NCBI GenBank assembly: GCA_022578605.1
Contig: MU394084.1
Coordinates: 248,001-312,000 of the forward strand
Length of the DNA: 64,000 bases
DNA from: Camillea tinctor
Lineage: Eukaryota; Ascomycota; Sordariomycetes; Xylariales; Xylariaceae
Direction of reading: 5' to 3'
In this document: piece by piece, positions 1 through 10,580 of the stretch
Numbering within the stretch: the stretch's first letter is position 1
Layout: the number at the start of each line of letters is the position of its first letter
Program-made: the position numbers and the translations under genes
Notes under the pieces: model-generated
Told to the model about the DNA's origin: nothing
Database searches by the model: none
The model's input: the letters and a program-made list of their open reading frames with translations, nothing else

Positions 1-885
1 ACTTCTAGTATACAGAAGTCGGCGAAGGGTAGAAGGTTCATTGTATTGTGCATTTAGGTTGAGAAAAAAAAAGGACAGGTAGATATGACGCGTCAGGTGC
101 TCTAGTAGGAACGTACCTACGAGGAAGAGCAACCTCAAATTCGTCAAACATAATCATAATGAGCCCGATGAAGAGAGGGCTACGTGCTGGTAAGTAGCAG
201 ATATGGCCAGTCACTGTGATTGTCCTTAAGACGCATTGCATTGCTTGATGATATCCTAGCTCTGTGTCCCTCGAATGTTTTTCCTTTTCTCGGAGATCAA
301 TCTCGTGAGAGTAAAATAACTCGCCCACATCTACTCCATATACAATTCCTTGACCGATGTTTCCCCTTCAATCCAAACCCTGCCTAGCAGAATGGCAACG
401 TGGTGGCCCCTCCAGTTTTCTGCCGTTGAATAGCTGTGCCTGTACCCGTCAATATTGGCAAAAAATAGGCGCTATCGGTCGCACTTATGCCGACACGAAA
501 TGTCCTTGCGTACGCATGTTCCCCGTTTATTGTTTCCGAGATCATCACCGATGGAGAACTGAGGCGGGGGACAGACATGGACCATGGCTGCACCCCAGCA
601 AGTTAAGTGAAGTTATGCGGAGAAGTCCAGGTTTCTACCCCGCAAAGCACGTATTTATATAGCAAGCCTCTTTCAGACGGCCATGGGTAGACGGCATAGT
701 GGTCTAGGGTGTCTGGCGGGTTAGAGCCGGGAGTTGTCTTGGCTGCTTTTTCGTATAAGACGTCGGTCTGGGCCGGTGTGCTTAGGATCAGAACGGGGTA
801 GAAAGACAGCTGGGAAGAGAGACCCTTCCTACTAATAGTATTAAAAAAAGGGAGGGAGAATACTGTCGAATCTCCCATAACGACA
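1..885. other. Intergenic, no gene recognised
   Basis: Short overlapping reading frames occur on both strands, but none has a recognisable domain or convincing splice structure. The last 200 bases before the lipase start are purine-rich and probably its promoter and 5' leader. Confidence 0.5.
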
Positions 886-1845
886 ATGTCTCCTCCTCTA
901 CGCTACCTATCCACCGCGGCCGCGGCCCTCCTCCTCCTCCTCCACTCCCCGGCAGCCGCGCAGATCCCCGGCGCCGCCGTCCAATGCAACACGTTCAACG
1001 CCAGCCACGGGCCCTACACGCCGGCCTCGGCGGCGGCGCGCATCGCGCAGGCGGACGTCGCGGCCCTGACCTCGGACGCCACGGGGCCCATGGACGACGC
1101 GGTGCTGACGGCCGTCAACTTCGAGCGCTCGAACTGGGCCGGCACCTCGGCGAGGCTGGATCCGTTCTACGCCGACCTCGGGAGCAATAAGAACTGGACG
1201 GACCTCGGCCCCGGCCAGGTCGTCAAGGTCGAGCAGGCCACGGACACGTCCATGTATACCCTCGCGCACCCCCTGGCCATGTCGCGCTTGGTGTTCACGA
1301 CCCGCACGTTTAATGGGAGCGTGGTGCCGGCGTCGGCGTATGTGCTTTGGCCGTTTGCGCCGAAGAAGTTTAGTGCAGGTTGGTTGGCGCAATTTATTTT
1401 TTTCCTCTTCCTCTGTTGTGCGTCTTTCTTTTACCAAATGTTCTAAGTGCTGATGCCGCGAACGCAGAAAACGCAACAGGCGCCGACGTCCCGGTCATAG
1501 CCTGGGGCCACGGCACCTCGGGCTGGTCGGGCGAGTGCGGGCCCAGCCATATCCGTAACCTCTGGTACCAGTTTATGATCTTCGAGGCGGCCGTTCAGGG
1601 GTACGCCGTCGTGGCCCCCGACTATGCGGGCCTTGGGCTGGATCACGATGGCAATGGCAATTTCATCCCCCATGAGTACTTGGCCAGTCGCGCCGGGGGC
1701 TACGATCTGCTGTTTGCGCAGAAGGCGGCGCTGAAGGCCTGGCCGGATGTGCTGAGCGAGAGTTATGTGGTTATGGGGCATTCGCAGGGGGGTGGTGCGG
1801 CGGTAGGTCTCTCTGTCTCTTGTAGACTCTATACGTATATCTCCT

Positions 1846-1877
<32 letters not shown>

Positions 1878-2637
1878 CTACATGCCATGAGAAACGCAGA
1901 CTAACCACGATTTCTCTTGCATCCAGTGGGGCGCCGCCATGATCCTCAGCGGGAACGACACCGAGGCCACCGCCCTGCGCAAGGGCTACCTCGGCACCAT
2001 CGCCGGGTCGCCCTGGACAAGCTTCGGGACCGCACTCGGGCTGCAGCGCTCAGCCGCAAGCCTCAGCTCGCTCATCGCGCGCATCGCCACGGGCGCGCGC
2101 TCGGTGATCCCCTCCTTCGCGCTGAGCGACTGGCTCACGCCGCTGGGCGTGCGCGCCGTGGAGCTGATGCAGGACCTGCAGGGGTGCTCGTCGGTGGCGG
2201 CGGTGCTGTTCGCGGGCGCGGGCCAGCTCGTGCGCGCCGACTGGCGCAACGCCACGGCGCACGCGCAGGCCTTCGAGCACCTGACCACCGTCGTGGGCAA
2301 GGACGTCGCGGGCCCCCTGCTCGTGCTCCACGGCACGGGCGACGCCGTGGTCAACGCCACCGGCGTGCGCGCTGCCGTCGAGAACACCTGCGCCCTGAAC
2401 CCCCACGCGCAGGTCGAGCTCCTCGAGATGCAGGGCGTGGGACACACCGCGGTTATGTTCGCCGGCCAGACCATCTGGTTGGATTGGGTGGCGGAGCGGT
2501 TCCGGGGGGTGGAGGCGCGGCGGGGGTGTGATCCTAAGCCGCGGACGCTGGTCAAGCCGCTGTGGGATGTGGGGAGGTATCAGAAGGATCGGAATTGGTA
2601 TATTGAGTACAATCAGTATGGGTATAGCGTTGCGTGA
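886..2637 (+). CDS. Secreted lipase-like alpha/beta hydrolase (secretory lipase family), 3 exons
   Basis: Exons 886-1378, 1468-1802 and 1927-2637 join in frame to 512 aa. Introns have GT..AG ends and branch-like CTGAT and CTAAC. The first 25 or so residues form a signal peptide (Leu/Ala-rich core, Ala-rich cleavage region), so the product should be secreted. The core reads as an alpha/beta hydrolase: an IAWGHGTSG oxyanion-type stretch, the nucleophile elbow GHSQGG with Ser about 270, a likely acid in LHGTGD (Asp about 415) and a likely His in GVGHT (His about 449). This matches the fungal secretory lipase family, which hydrolyses acylglycerols or other esters; the true substrate cannot be read from sequence. 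Intron 2 splits the gene right after the elbow and contains an uninterrupted run of 27 A. Several N-x-T/S sites fit an extracellular glycoprotein. Family call is firm, substrate is inference. Confidence 0.88.
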
Positions 2638-3292
2638 GGGATGTGCGGATGGGGGGGGAGAATGGGGATGGTAATAGTTATGTTTCGGTAATAAGGGAAA
2701 TATTTTATTGTAGATATTGATTACTTGGAATGAAGAAAAACTACTTCGTATAATTACATGTTATTATATACGCGTGGGTTTCATGCTGGAGTAAAATATG
2801 AAGGTTGTTCATTATATTGACTCCAAATGTTGAGGACGACTTACAACTATGCATAGTGTTGTGAGGACTACATCTTGATATGAACCATGGGTTTAGGTGA
2901 AGTTTTAAGCTGCTACAATTTTTCTTTTATTTCATTTTTCAAGTTAATGCTGCAATAGGTTACGATAGATATTCTTTTCAGGTAAAGAAAATGTAAAAAA
3001 TGAAAACAGGGGGCGTGTTGATTTATATCTTGAAAAAAAAATAATGTAGTTGTTTATTTTTCAACACGGCGCTATGGTCAACTGGAATACGTGTCTCTTC
3101 CATTCCCAGCACAATAAGTACTCAGACATAGAAAAAAAAAAGGAAAAACAAGTAGGTAACATCGACAGTAACTATGTGTACGATGGTGGGCTTGCCAACT
3201 TCATATGTACTACATACAAGTAAGTATAAGTAAAAAAGAAAAAGGAAAAATAGGAAACTACTCTGTGAAAGGAGAAGCAAAAAGATAATCTT
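2638..3292. other. Intergenic: lipase 3' region
   Basis: AT-rich with A-runs, presumably the lipase 3' UTR and spacer. A T5 run on the minus strand (A5 at 3279-3283) lies about 10 bases beyond the tRNA 3' end and would serve as its Pol III terminator. No gene seen. Confidence 0.5.
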
Positions 3293-3423
3293 TGGACTCG
3301 CGGGGAATTGAACCCCGGACCTCTTCCAGATTCAAGAACAGATCGAGAAGAAACCACCACGATGGGGAGGATATCTTCGGAAATCCATGCTAAGGAAGAA
3401 TCATACCACTAGACCACAAGCCC
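3293..3423 (-). tRNA. tRNA-Ala (anticodon AGC) with 59-nt intron
   Basis: On the minus strand the sequence folds as a tRNA. The acceptor stem GGGCTTG pairs with CGAGTCC and includes a G3:U70 wobble pair, the alanine identity element. The D-arm region is GTCTAGTGGTATGAT. The anticodon stem CTTCC pairs with GGAAG, and the T-arm is CGGGG-TTCAATT-CCCCG. The anticodon AGC is at 3389-3391 (plus coordinates). An intron at the canonical place, one base 3' of the anticodon, occupies 3329-3387. The B box GGTTCAATTCC is intact. Discriminator base is A. A T5 Pol III terminator follows closely. The identity is strong because anticodon and G3:U70 agree. Confidence 0.92.
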
Positions 3424-4866
3424 GGCTTTGTATGTGACCGCTGCTTCTCCTGACGATGCTGTCAGACGAATCAGCTTACTCGGTCGATGGAAGACGAGTT
3501 TGTTATTGCGGTATATGTAGAGCAAACCCCTCAGGGTGGGAGACACTTTGAAGATTTTTTCTTCCCGTTCTGCTTAGTTTGGGGTCCGTGTGGGTATCCG
3601 TGTGGATCTTCCATCGCCCGGGTTATGATTAGCTGTGTTTGTCCCAGGGGGCGGAACCCTAAGCTAGGCTTTCTTTCTCTTTTTCTTTTTCGGTCGTAAA
3701 TCTTTTCACTCTTCACCAATAGGATCGTCGGAGGGGTGGTATATAGTTCGTGAACAGACACTTAGGTTACATACTTATGCAGGTTAGCTTATGATGCTAC
3801 ATACATAAGTGGTGAGAAAGTTGACATGGCTAAGATGTGCTTGATAGCAGCTACATATCTTACCTCGGAAGCCAGCAAAAGCATAGGTCACCAAGTTTTC
3901 TTTTCGAGCTCCTATTATACGCTGGGGTTTTGTGATTGTGGGTTTCTTTCAATTAAGTTCATAAAATTGTCTCTAACTTGTCGTCCAAGTCCCATGAGCA
4001 CATTAGAAAATTTGGAGTTACTCATATACAAACTCTAACCCATGATGGTAAGGGACAAGTCATGATCAGGCATTGCACATGTTAGCAAAAGAGATAATAA
4101 AATGTGCAATTAACATCAATACATTTATATTGGACCTGCAGCCCCTCGTTGTGGCTTCAGCCACAGATGCAGCTTCACCATACCAATCCCTAGCAACAAG
4201 GTGAATTACAGAACGTGCTTCCTAGCACTGAAAGTAAGAAACAATATGTATATGCAACTGTCCCTAAGACCATATTAGTTACAGAACCTGAATATATGCC
4301 ATGTCATGCACCGCACATAATAAAGTAGGCTCCCTCAACATATGAAGTTCAGATGGATCTATTGTTCTCCAAAACTCTGTGATAGCATAGCTCGGGTAAC
4401 CACGTCAATAAGTCAAATGCGTGCTCCTAAGCAGTGGTAGACAGCACTAATACTAGAGAGGCTGATGTTCTGTCGAGTTAGGTTTTGGTTCAATCGTAAT
4501 TAGACTGTTCGTCCCCCGTGGCCGAAACGGTGTCAAATAAAATATCCTAAGGCAGGCGAAGATAATTATATTAACTAGATATTAACTCTCCAGAATCAAT
4601 TCCAAAGCACTTGCAGATACCATCCCATGCCCAAGAAGAAAAGCAATATCAACCCAGATACCAGCACGGTCTTGTATCCTATCCTTTTCCTGTAGCCCCT
4701 TTCCCCAGCCTATATAGTACCGCCATTAACGTTAATCACAAAGAAGATAACCACCACACAGCCACTCGGTGTGTAGTTTTTTGCTTTGAAGTAGGTTATA
4801 AAAAAGTCGAACTTTCAAAAGTCATAGGAAAGGGGGTGAGGCGACTAGGTAGTAAAGAGACAAATC
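3424..4866. other. Intergenic, no gene recognised
   Basis: AT-rich spacer between the tRNA gene and the convergent 3' end of the 4.9-6.6 kb gene. Small frames at 3487-3699 and 3826-4038 are too short and compositionally plain to support. Confidence 0.5.
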
Positions 4867-6612
4867 CTAGAACCCCGCAAACACGTCGTCGACATTTACA
4901 AACTCCTCCCCTCTCCCTTCCCCCTCTTCCCCATCGCTGTCGCGCTGGCCAGGATGGGTAACGCAAGAATACGCCGAGCTGCTCTCGTCCTCCCAGCGCG
5001 CGTGCTGCCTGGCCCGCCCCAACTCACGTCCATGGAAGCTCTGCGGGAGGTCCGTGTCGCAGAGGTTAGCGAGGCCGGGTGCCGGGCGCGAGTTGCTCGA
5101 CGGAGCATGTACCGGCCGTGGCTGGTCCCTATACCGCTGCGTCACGGCCCGGGATCGGGATGCTGATGATAAATGGCCTGGTGGGTAGCTCTCCCGCTGG
5201 ATGGCCTGCTGCTCCTCCAGGCAGCGGTTGATGTTCTCCAGCAGCGGCCCCAGGGAGCGTATCAGGTACTCGACGTTGCGCTCGAGCCGCCGCTGGCGCT
5301 TCTCCATGTCGTAGATGTACGTCTCCTTCAGACTTTCGTAGCGGTCTAGTAGCTCCTGGCGCGACAAGCTCTCGGTCGTCTCCTTTGGCTCTGCTAGGGT
5401 CTTTGCGATCTGTCGTGCCTTGGGCGGCTTTGGCTTCTCCCCACGCTCTACTTTTTTCTCCGCTCGTCGGCAAGAGGAGCTGCGCGTGGGGATGCGGTGT
5501 TGAGGTAAGAATGAGGAGGTACGCGAGGGCGGCATCCGCTCGGCCTCAGCGAATGGGGTGGGCTTGTCTCCCTCCCCATATTTACTGAGAATAGCTGGGG
5601 GTAACATTCCCGGCAAAGTTGGCTGTATTTCGGGCATCATTCCGAGCATGGAGTCTAATGGTGCGATTTTTGGTCTCTTCCTATCCAACAGTGGTCTATC
5701 ATTTGGTAATGGCCAGCTTCGCTCATTTTCAGACTGTCCATGGTCATGTTTGGTTGTACTCTTGGTCGCCTGCTCATCTGTGTTCACCGTTTCAGGGCCA
5801 TCCAGGGGTTGTTGTGCTCCGTTCATATCTTCCGCATTGCTCTTGTTCATGTTGTCTTTGCTACTTTCTGCACCTTCTGTCGACGGTTGCAAGGATATCT
5901 CGGGTAACTTTGTCCGGACAAAGTTACCGACTCTCCGTAAACGGGGAATCTTGGTAGAATTGGGGTCCAATGGAGTTTCGATGTGACACTGCAGTGGCGT
6001 TGCAGCCACGATAGGTATGGTGCGATATGCTCTAGCCGCTTCCGCCCTGAGAACCTTGGGAGATGGCTCGTTCGTACGTAAACTCTCAAAGGAACCTATC
6101 GGTAGAAAGTTGTTGCTGGCCTCGTTAAGGTTAACAACACCACCTGCTGATATGTACGAGCTATTATGAATAGGAGTTTTCGTCATTTCATTGCCCTGAG
6201 ACCGCGTCTTTGCCTTTTTACTTGAAGTTGGTGACAGCTTGACTTCGATTGCTGGGTTCGTTGGCGGAATGATTATAGGGGCCGATGCGCCATTCCCTTT
6301 ACTCGATTGGCCCTGGGAAGAGCCGTCATGGTTTGTTTGTTCATTCCTCCTTTGTGGCAAGCCTGTTGATCTACTGTACTCCTCCGTTCTCTCGGGTCGT
6401 GGGACTTCAACCGTCTGAACATCATTCTTAACACCCAAAACATTTAATTTGGATCTTTGGGAGTTCGGTATGATGCCTTTCTGGACTTGACTTAAGTCTG
6501 TGTTCTGGGACGGGGTTTCATCCCGGGATTGATTATTGCTATTCGAGTAGCCTTCGGATATCTCGAGCGGGCCTCTATTTTTTGAAGCCAGCTTCTCCTG
6601 GATTTGTGCCAT
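4867..6612 (-). CDS. Uncharacterised protein, 581 aa, disordered with a C-terminal coiled coil
   Basis: A single long frame from an ATG at 6612 to a stop at 4867, with no intron needed. I do not recognise a family. Most of the protein is low-complexity and polar (Ser, Pro, Thr, Asn, Lys), so largely disordered. Around residues 415-480 there is a charged heptad-like helix (LLDRYESLKE... MEKRQRRLERNVEYLIRSL) that looks like a coiled coil, and the C-terminus is acidic ending in VNVDDVFAGF. Basic clusters such as KKAKTRSQ and RAEKKVERGEKPKPPKARQ could be nuclear localisation or nucleic-acid contacts, but that is inference. A perfect 26-bp palindrome lies within the frame at 5903-5928. The gene is convergent with nothing close on the 3' side. 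Confidence 0.7.
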   Translation of the reverse strand: MAQIQEKLASKNRGPLEISEGYSNSNNQSRDETPSQNTDLSQVQKGIIPNSQRSKLNVLGVKNDVQTVEVPRPERTEEYSRSTGLPQRRNEQTNHDGSSQGQSSKGNGASAPIIIPPTNPAIEVKLSPTSSKKAKTRSQGNEMTKTPIHNSSYISAGGVVNLNEASNNFLPIGSFESLRTNEPSPKVLRAEAARAYRTIPIVAATPLQCHIETPLDPNSTKIPRLRRVGNFVRTKLPEISLQPSTEGAESSKDNMNKSNAEDMNGAQQPLDGPETVNTDEQATKSTTKHDHGQSENERSWPLPNDRPLLDRKRPKIAPLDSMLGMMPEIQPTLPGMLPPAILSKYGEGDKPTPFAEAERMPPSRTSSFLPQHRIPTRSSSCRRAEKKVERGEKPKPPKARQIAKTLAEPKETTESLSRQELLDRYESLKETYIYDMEKRQRRLERNVEYLIRSLGPLLENINRCLEEQQAIQRESYPPGHLSSASRSRAVTQRYRDQPRPVHAPSSNSRPAPGLANLCDTDLPQSFHGRELGRARQHARWEDESSSAYSCVTHPGQRDSDGEEGEGRGEEFVNVDDVFAGF

Positions 6613-8535
6613 GGAGGTTGACAGAGAGTCCGGGTGTCGCCAATTTATGGGATTTTGTTTAATACAAAGTGTGCTTGAGGACAGAGACGATGATGGTCCT
6701 ACACTTCAAAGACTGATTCAAATACCGTCATAAGTTAGTCAGTAACTACTTTCAGTCAGAACCTTGGAAGAGCTCGTCGGTTGGCGGTTCTCTTTTCTGG
6801 GCTATTTAATTTATTGTTTAATGAAGGGCCAGGTCCTAGATAAGGGTGATGGCTATATTCGTCAATATTTTTAGCAGCAACCGCAAAATAGGGGAGTTGA
6901 ATGACACACAGACTATACTTCTCAAATTTTCTCCCGCATCGAAAAGGTTTGAATATGCTTCGGTTTTAGCATCGGATAAACTAAAATTGTGCGCATGGCC
7001 ATAGAGTTCTTTAAAGGAGTGTGCTCATAAGGGACTGTATCATATCTTCGAAGTAGTCTTCACCTTATTTATTCTTTCGTAGTTGTCCGGGATCCTCTGC
7101 TTTTGTAACATTTGTATGTCGACAAGGTCCATAAAGCCGCAATGGTAGCACATCGTCACCAAGAGACCCGGCATGATTAGTGCCTGGTCTCATATCTAAT
7201 ATGGTGCGAAGAATAGAGATGACGAGGTACAAAATGTAGGTTACTCAGGTATCAAGTGCTTCTGTTAATGTCTTTCTTTTCGTTTTGATATCAGCCGGGC
7301 TACCCATGAGCGAATAATCATCAATAATGCTCTTTTTTTTTAAGTTTCCCGCCTTTGAGTTGCCAAACTTTTCAAGTAATGATTCCACTAATACTACCTC
7401 TAAGTTTCTATTCTCGTCCTTGGGGAGCGATTATTAAGCAATACATGTTGAAACAATCCTCGGTCTGTTTAATAAGTCTACGTCGGATTAAAAAAAAAGG
7501 AAAATCAAAGGGTATTCCACCACAGCAGTCATAGGTGATTCGAAGTAATCCTGGGGTCTATAAACGGCACGCTTCCTCAACGGTATCAACGAAGTACTGA
7601 TTAAAGCCACTTTAAGTTCAAAGATTTCATATTTTCCCCGATTTTTGATTCAATACTACCTATGTATGAAGAGAGTGTAGTTGCTAACGTCGTGATGTAC
7701 GATGCAGAGGAAATTTTGAACGTCCTCCGCCGAAATGCTGCAATCAAGTTTCATGGCTTGGAGCAAAGGTGGCGGGTTAACATTGTAGTAAATCATGTGT
7801 CTCACAGTACCTCAGAATGACTAGATAAATAGAATCGGGGGCGTCCAAAAAGTCTAATAAGCAATCCTCTAACGTACGTCACAGTCCATGTTGTCTTAGG
7901 TGAACCATAGAATCAATAACTCGTTATTCGGAAGCTTGAAATTTCGGGCACAAGTCCAGTGGCAGGTAAACGAGAAACAATCTTCTAGTTGTTGTTTATA
8001 AATAAATTGAATATGGAATAGTTTAGTATAGGAATAACAAGCAGCACCAAATCTGGTCGAGCTATAATTATGAGACCTACCTAACCCAGCGGGTCCCTCA
8101 CAGCGTCATTATCTCTCATGGACACATTCCCTAAATAGATATCGTAGTATATGTGTGCGAACTAGTGACTACATCACATTGTGTTAGTGCTTGTTCTTTC
8201 AAGCAAGTCTTGAATCGGATTGGGAATGATGATTCATCAGCGCGTATTAGTCGATATCATTGACATCGTGTTTAAATAACGATAAAAACAATATTAAAAC
8301 AAGCTATACGACTATAATTGGGAAATCCGGCGTCTATCCCACGAGCTGGTGAATCCTAACGAAGTTTCCGGTTTTTATTTTCCTCTTCTGTGACCTCCCT
8401 AACCGCTCGACCAATTAGGATCAGGGGAAGAAGAAGACATCCCATATTCAGCTCAAGCACTCCCAGACCAAGGGTAGTTCAACAACAAGTCTCTTAAAAA
8501 GAGTGAACAAAACTTAAATCTTGTGATCAGCGCCC
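6613..8535. other. Intergenic 1.9 kb, AT-rich
   Basis: Divergent promoter space for the 581-aa gene (-) and the dehydrogenase gene (+). No frame over 60 codons is present between about 6.65 and 8.5 kb, which is notably empty. The sequence is AT-rich with frequent TA dinucleotides, compatible with old decayed DNA, but no transposon is recognisable. Confidence 0.5.
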
Positions 8536-9384
8536 ATGTCTAAGCCCTGGATATTCGTGTCTCCCTCCAGCCGGGGCATAGGCCACGCGCTAACACGACA
8601 CCTACTCCGGACGACCACCCTCCCCATCCTCGCAACCGCGCGGTCCGATGCAGCCAAAGTCAAAGACTCGATCCTCTCAGGCCTCAACGACCCCAACCCC
8701 CAGCGCACCGAGGACACCGCCAGCCGCCTCGCGGTGCTCCCCCTCGACGTAACCGACGAGCACTCCATCCGCGCAGCAGCAGAACAGGCGGGGCAGCTCT
8801 TCCCGCGGCAGACGCACCACCTGCACCTGGGGTTCGCGCTGCCGGGGATCCTGCGCATCGAGAAGAAGCCGCAGCAGATCGCGTACGACGACGCGCTCGA
8901 GACGCTGAGGGTGAACCTGCTGGGCCCGCTGATGCTGATGAAGTGGTTCGGGGACTTCCTGCCGCGCAAGGCGGCGGACCTCGCCTCTTCTGATGCTCAG
9001 GGAAGGACTAGCCAAGCAGGGCAGGGCATCCCGAGGCACGCCGTCTGGCTCAGCGTGGCGGCGCGCGTGGGCTCCACGAGCGATAACCGGCTCGGCGGGT
9101 GGTACAGTTACCGGGCGTCGAAGGCGGGTGTCATTAGTGCGATGCGTAGCTTTGATTTGCACTTGAAAGTGGCCAGCGCGGAGAAGGCGATCGGAATCGC
9201 GTATCACCCCGGCACGGTGAAGACGGGGCTGAGCCAGCCGTTCTGGGATAAGGTGGAGCAGGAGGGTAAGCTGTTCAGCCCTGAGTACGCGGCCGAGAGG
9301 TTGATGGAGGTGGTGGCGCGTACGGAGGTCGAGAGGGATAGGGGGGGGTGCTTGGATTGGAAGGGTGAGGTGATAGTGCCTTGA
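8536..9384 (+). CDS. Short-chain dehydrogenase/reductase (SDR), 282 aa
   Basis: A single-exon frame in GC-rich coding sequence. The N-terminal Rossmann motif is IFVSPSSRGIGHAL, a variant of TGxxxGIG (residues about 7-19), followed by a basic cofactor-side region (ATARSD) suggesting NADP(H). The catalytic YxxxK is present as Y192-RAS-K196, preceded by a Ser in WLSVAARVGS. A VNLLGPLML segment matches the helix 4 region with its conserved Asn. Length and motif order are those of classical SDRs, close to fungal members annotated as CsgA-like oxidoreductases. The substrate is unknown. The start ATG sits directly before the beta strand of the Rossmann fold, so no targeting peptide is expected. It stands alone, without a biosynthetic cluster around it. 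Confidence 0.88.
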   Translation: MSKPWIFVSPSSRGIGHALTRHLLRTTTLPILATARSDAAKVKDSILSGLNDPNPQRTEDTASRLAVLPLDVTDEHSIRAAAEQAGQLFPRQTHHLHLGFALPGILRIEKKPQQIAYDDALETLRVNLLGPLMLMKWFGDFLPRKAADLASSDAQGRTSQAGQGIPRHAVWLSVAARVGSTSDNRLGGWYSYRASKAGVISAMRSFDLHLKVASAEKAIGIAYHPGTVKTGLSQPFWDKVEQEGKLFSPEYAAERLMEVVARTEVERDRGGCLDWKGEVIVP

Positions 9385-10580
9385 GAGGCGAGGGGGGTAA
9401 ATGGTGTAGTTTCGGGGATGCTGAAATAGGTGATAAGGGGTATCTGTCAAGATACAGGTACAAGGTGCATCCGCAGCTACATGTATATAAGGGACAGGTC
9501 CTCCCATCAGAGATACATGCTCACCTAATCAAGCAACCTCATAACCTAATTTCAGCGAGGGGGTTGAGGAGGGCTATCTATAAGTATCTACTGAAGAAAG
9601 GTGGGATGAAGCATTATTCAGGAGAAATGGGGTCAGGGGTTTTGCGTTTCTTTCCTATGCAGAGAAATAGTTATGAATATTCTCTGGAGAGGAAGGTTAA
9701 TATAAAGCATGAATAAAATTACCAAAAGCAAATATGGCATGTTTCCCTTTAAGTTGGTTGTCACCTTTATATCAAACATATTGTGTGCTTGGTGTTTTCT
9801 CACGAAAGACAACACAGATGAAAACCAACTATTTCCAGCCATTCAGGGCTACCTACTAAAGAGAGCCAGAGGAAACCTAAGAATAGCCTATTAGTATTTC
9901 CAGATCTTATATAAAGTGTGATGTCTCTCGTTTTAGAGCTAGGAGTATTTCCCCCTGAGATGAGAACGCTTCTGATATACTTTATATCTCTATGTTATAA
10001 GACATGTGCTTCCATCCCCCCTATATTGTCTTTTTAGTATATAAGTACTTGCAGCTAATATTTCCTTTTACCATGCTCTTCACAGAAATGCACATTGCTT
10101 TGATGTTCAGGTCTCTGGTAAATGATCATTATCCACGCAAAATGGTAGTGAATGTCACAACATGGAATGCCTCCTTGCACTGGTGGTTGACATACTTTCA
10201 TCTCAAGTTAACAACAAAAAGTACCTAATTGGCACTAAGCTGTGCATTGATGTTTATTTTGTCAAAGTTTATTTTCTCAAAAAAAAAATAGTATAGTCTT
10301 TGTTGACATGCCCAGCTGTTCACCAGCAACTCTCCCCCCTATTTGCCCAGCTTGCAACCTTTTATATATCTGCATAGCAACGACAATTCGGTTCTGTATC
10401 CAGAGTGACCAGAACACGCACTACTTTTAAGGGCACCTGCCTTGGTGATCTGAGAAAAATTAGGAACCTGATTTAATTTTCTTCACCTTTCCTGCTCCAT
10501 CCCATATTTCCTATCTCCTCGCCGACTATATAATCACACTTCATTATTGAATCCTTTCACTCTTCTACAATCATCTCGAT
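9385..10580. other. Intergenic
   Basis: AT-rich spacer holding the dehydrogenase 3' region and the promoter of the 2EXR gene. Short frames at 9381-9716, 9709-9894 and 10004-10228 show no domain and are judged chance. Confidence 0.5.

Noticed and set aside
907..1476. 189-codon frame on the minus strand opposite the lipase gene
   Set aside because: Arg/Gly/Val-rich shadow of GC-rich codons; the plus strand has a signal peptide, catalytic motifs and clean introns.
8677..9507. 276-codon minus-strand frame over the dehydrogenase
   Set aside because: No domain; it mirrors the GC-biased third positions of the SDR gene.
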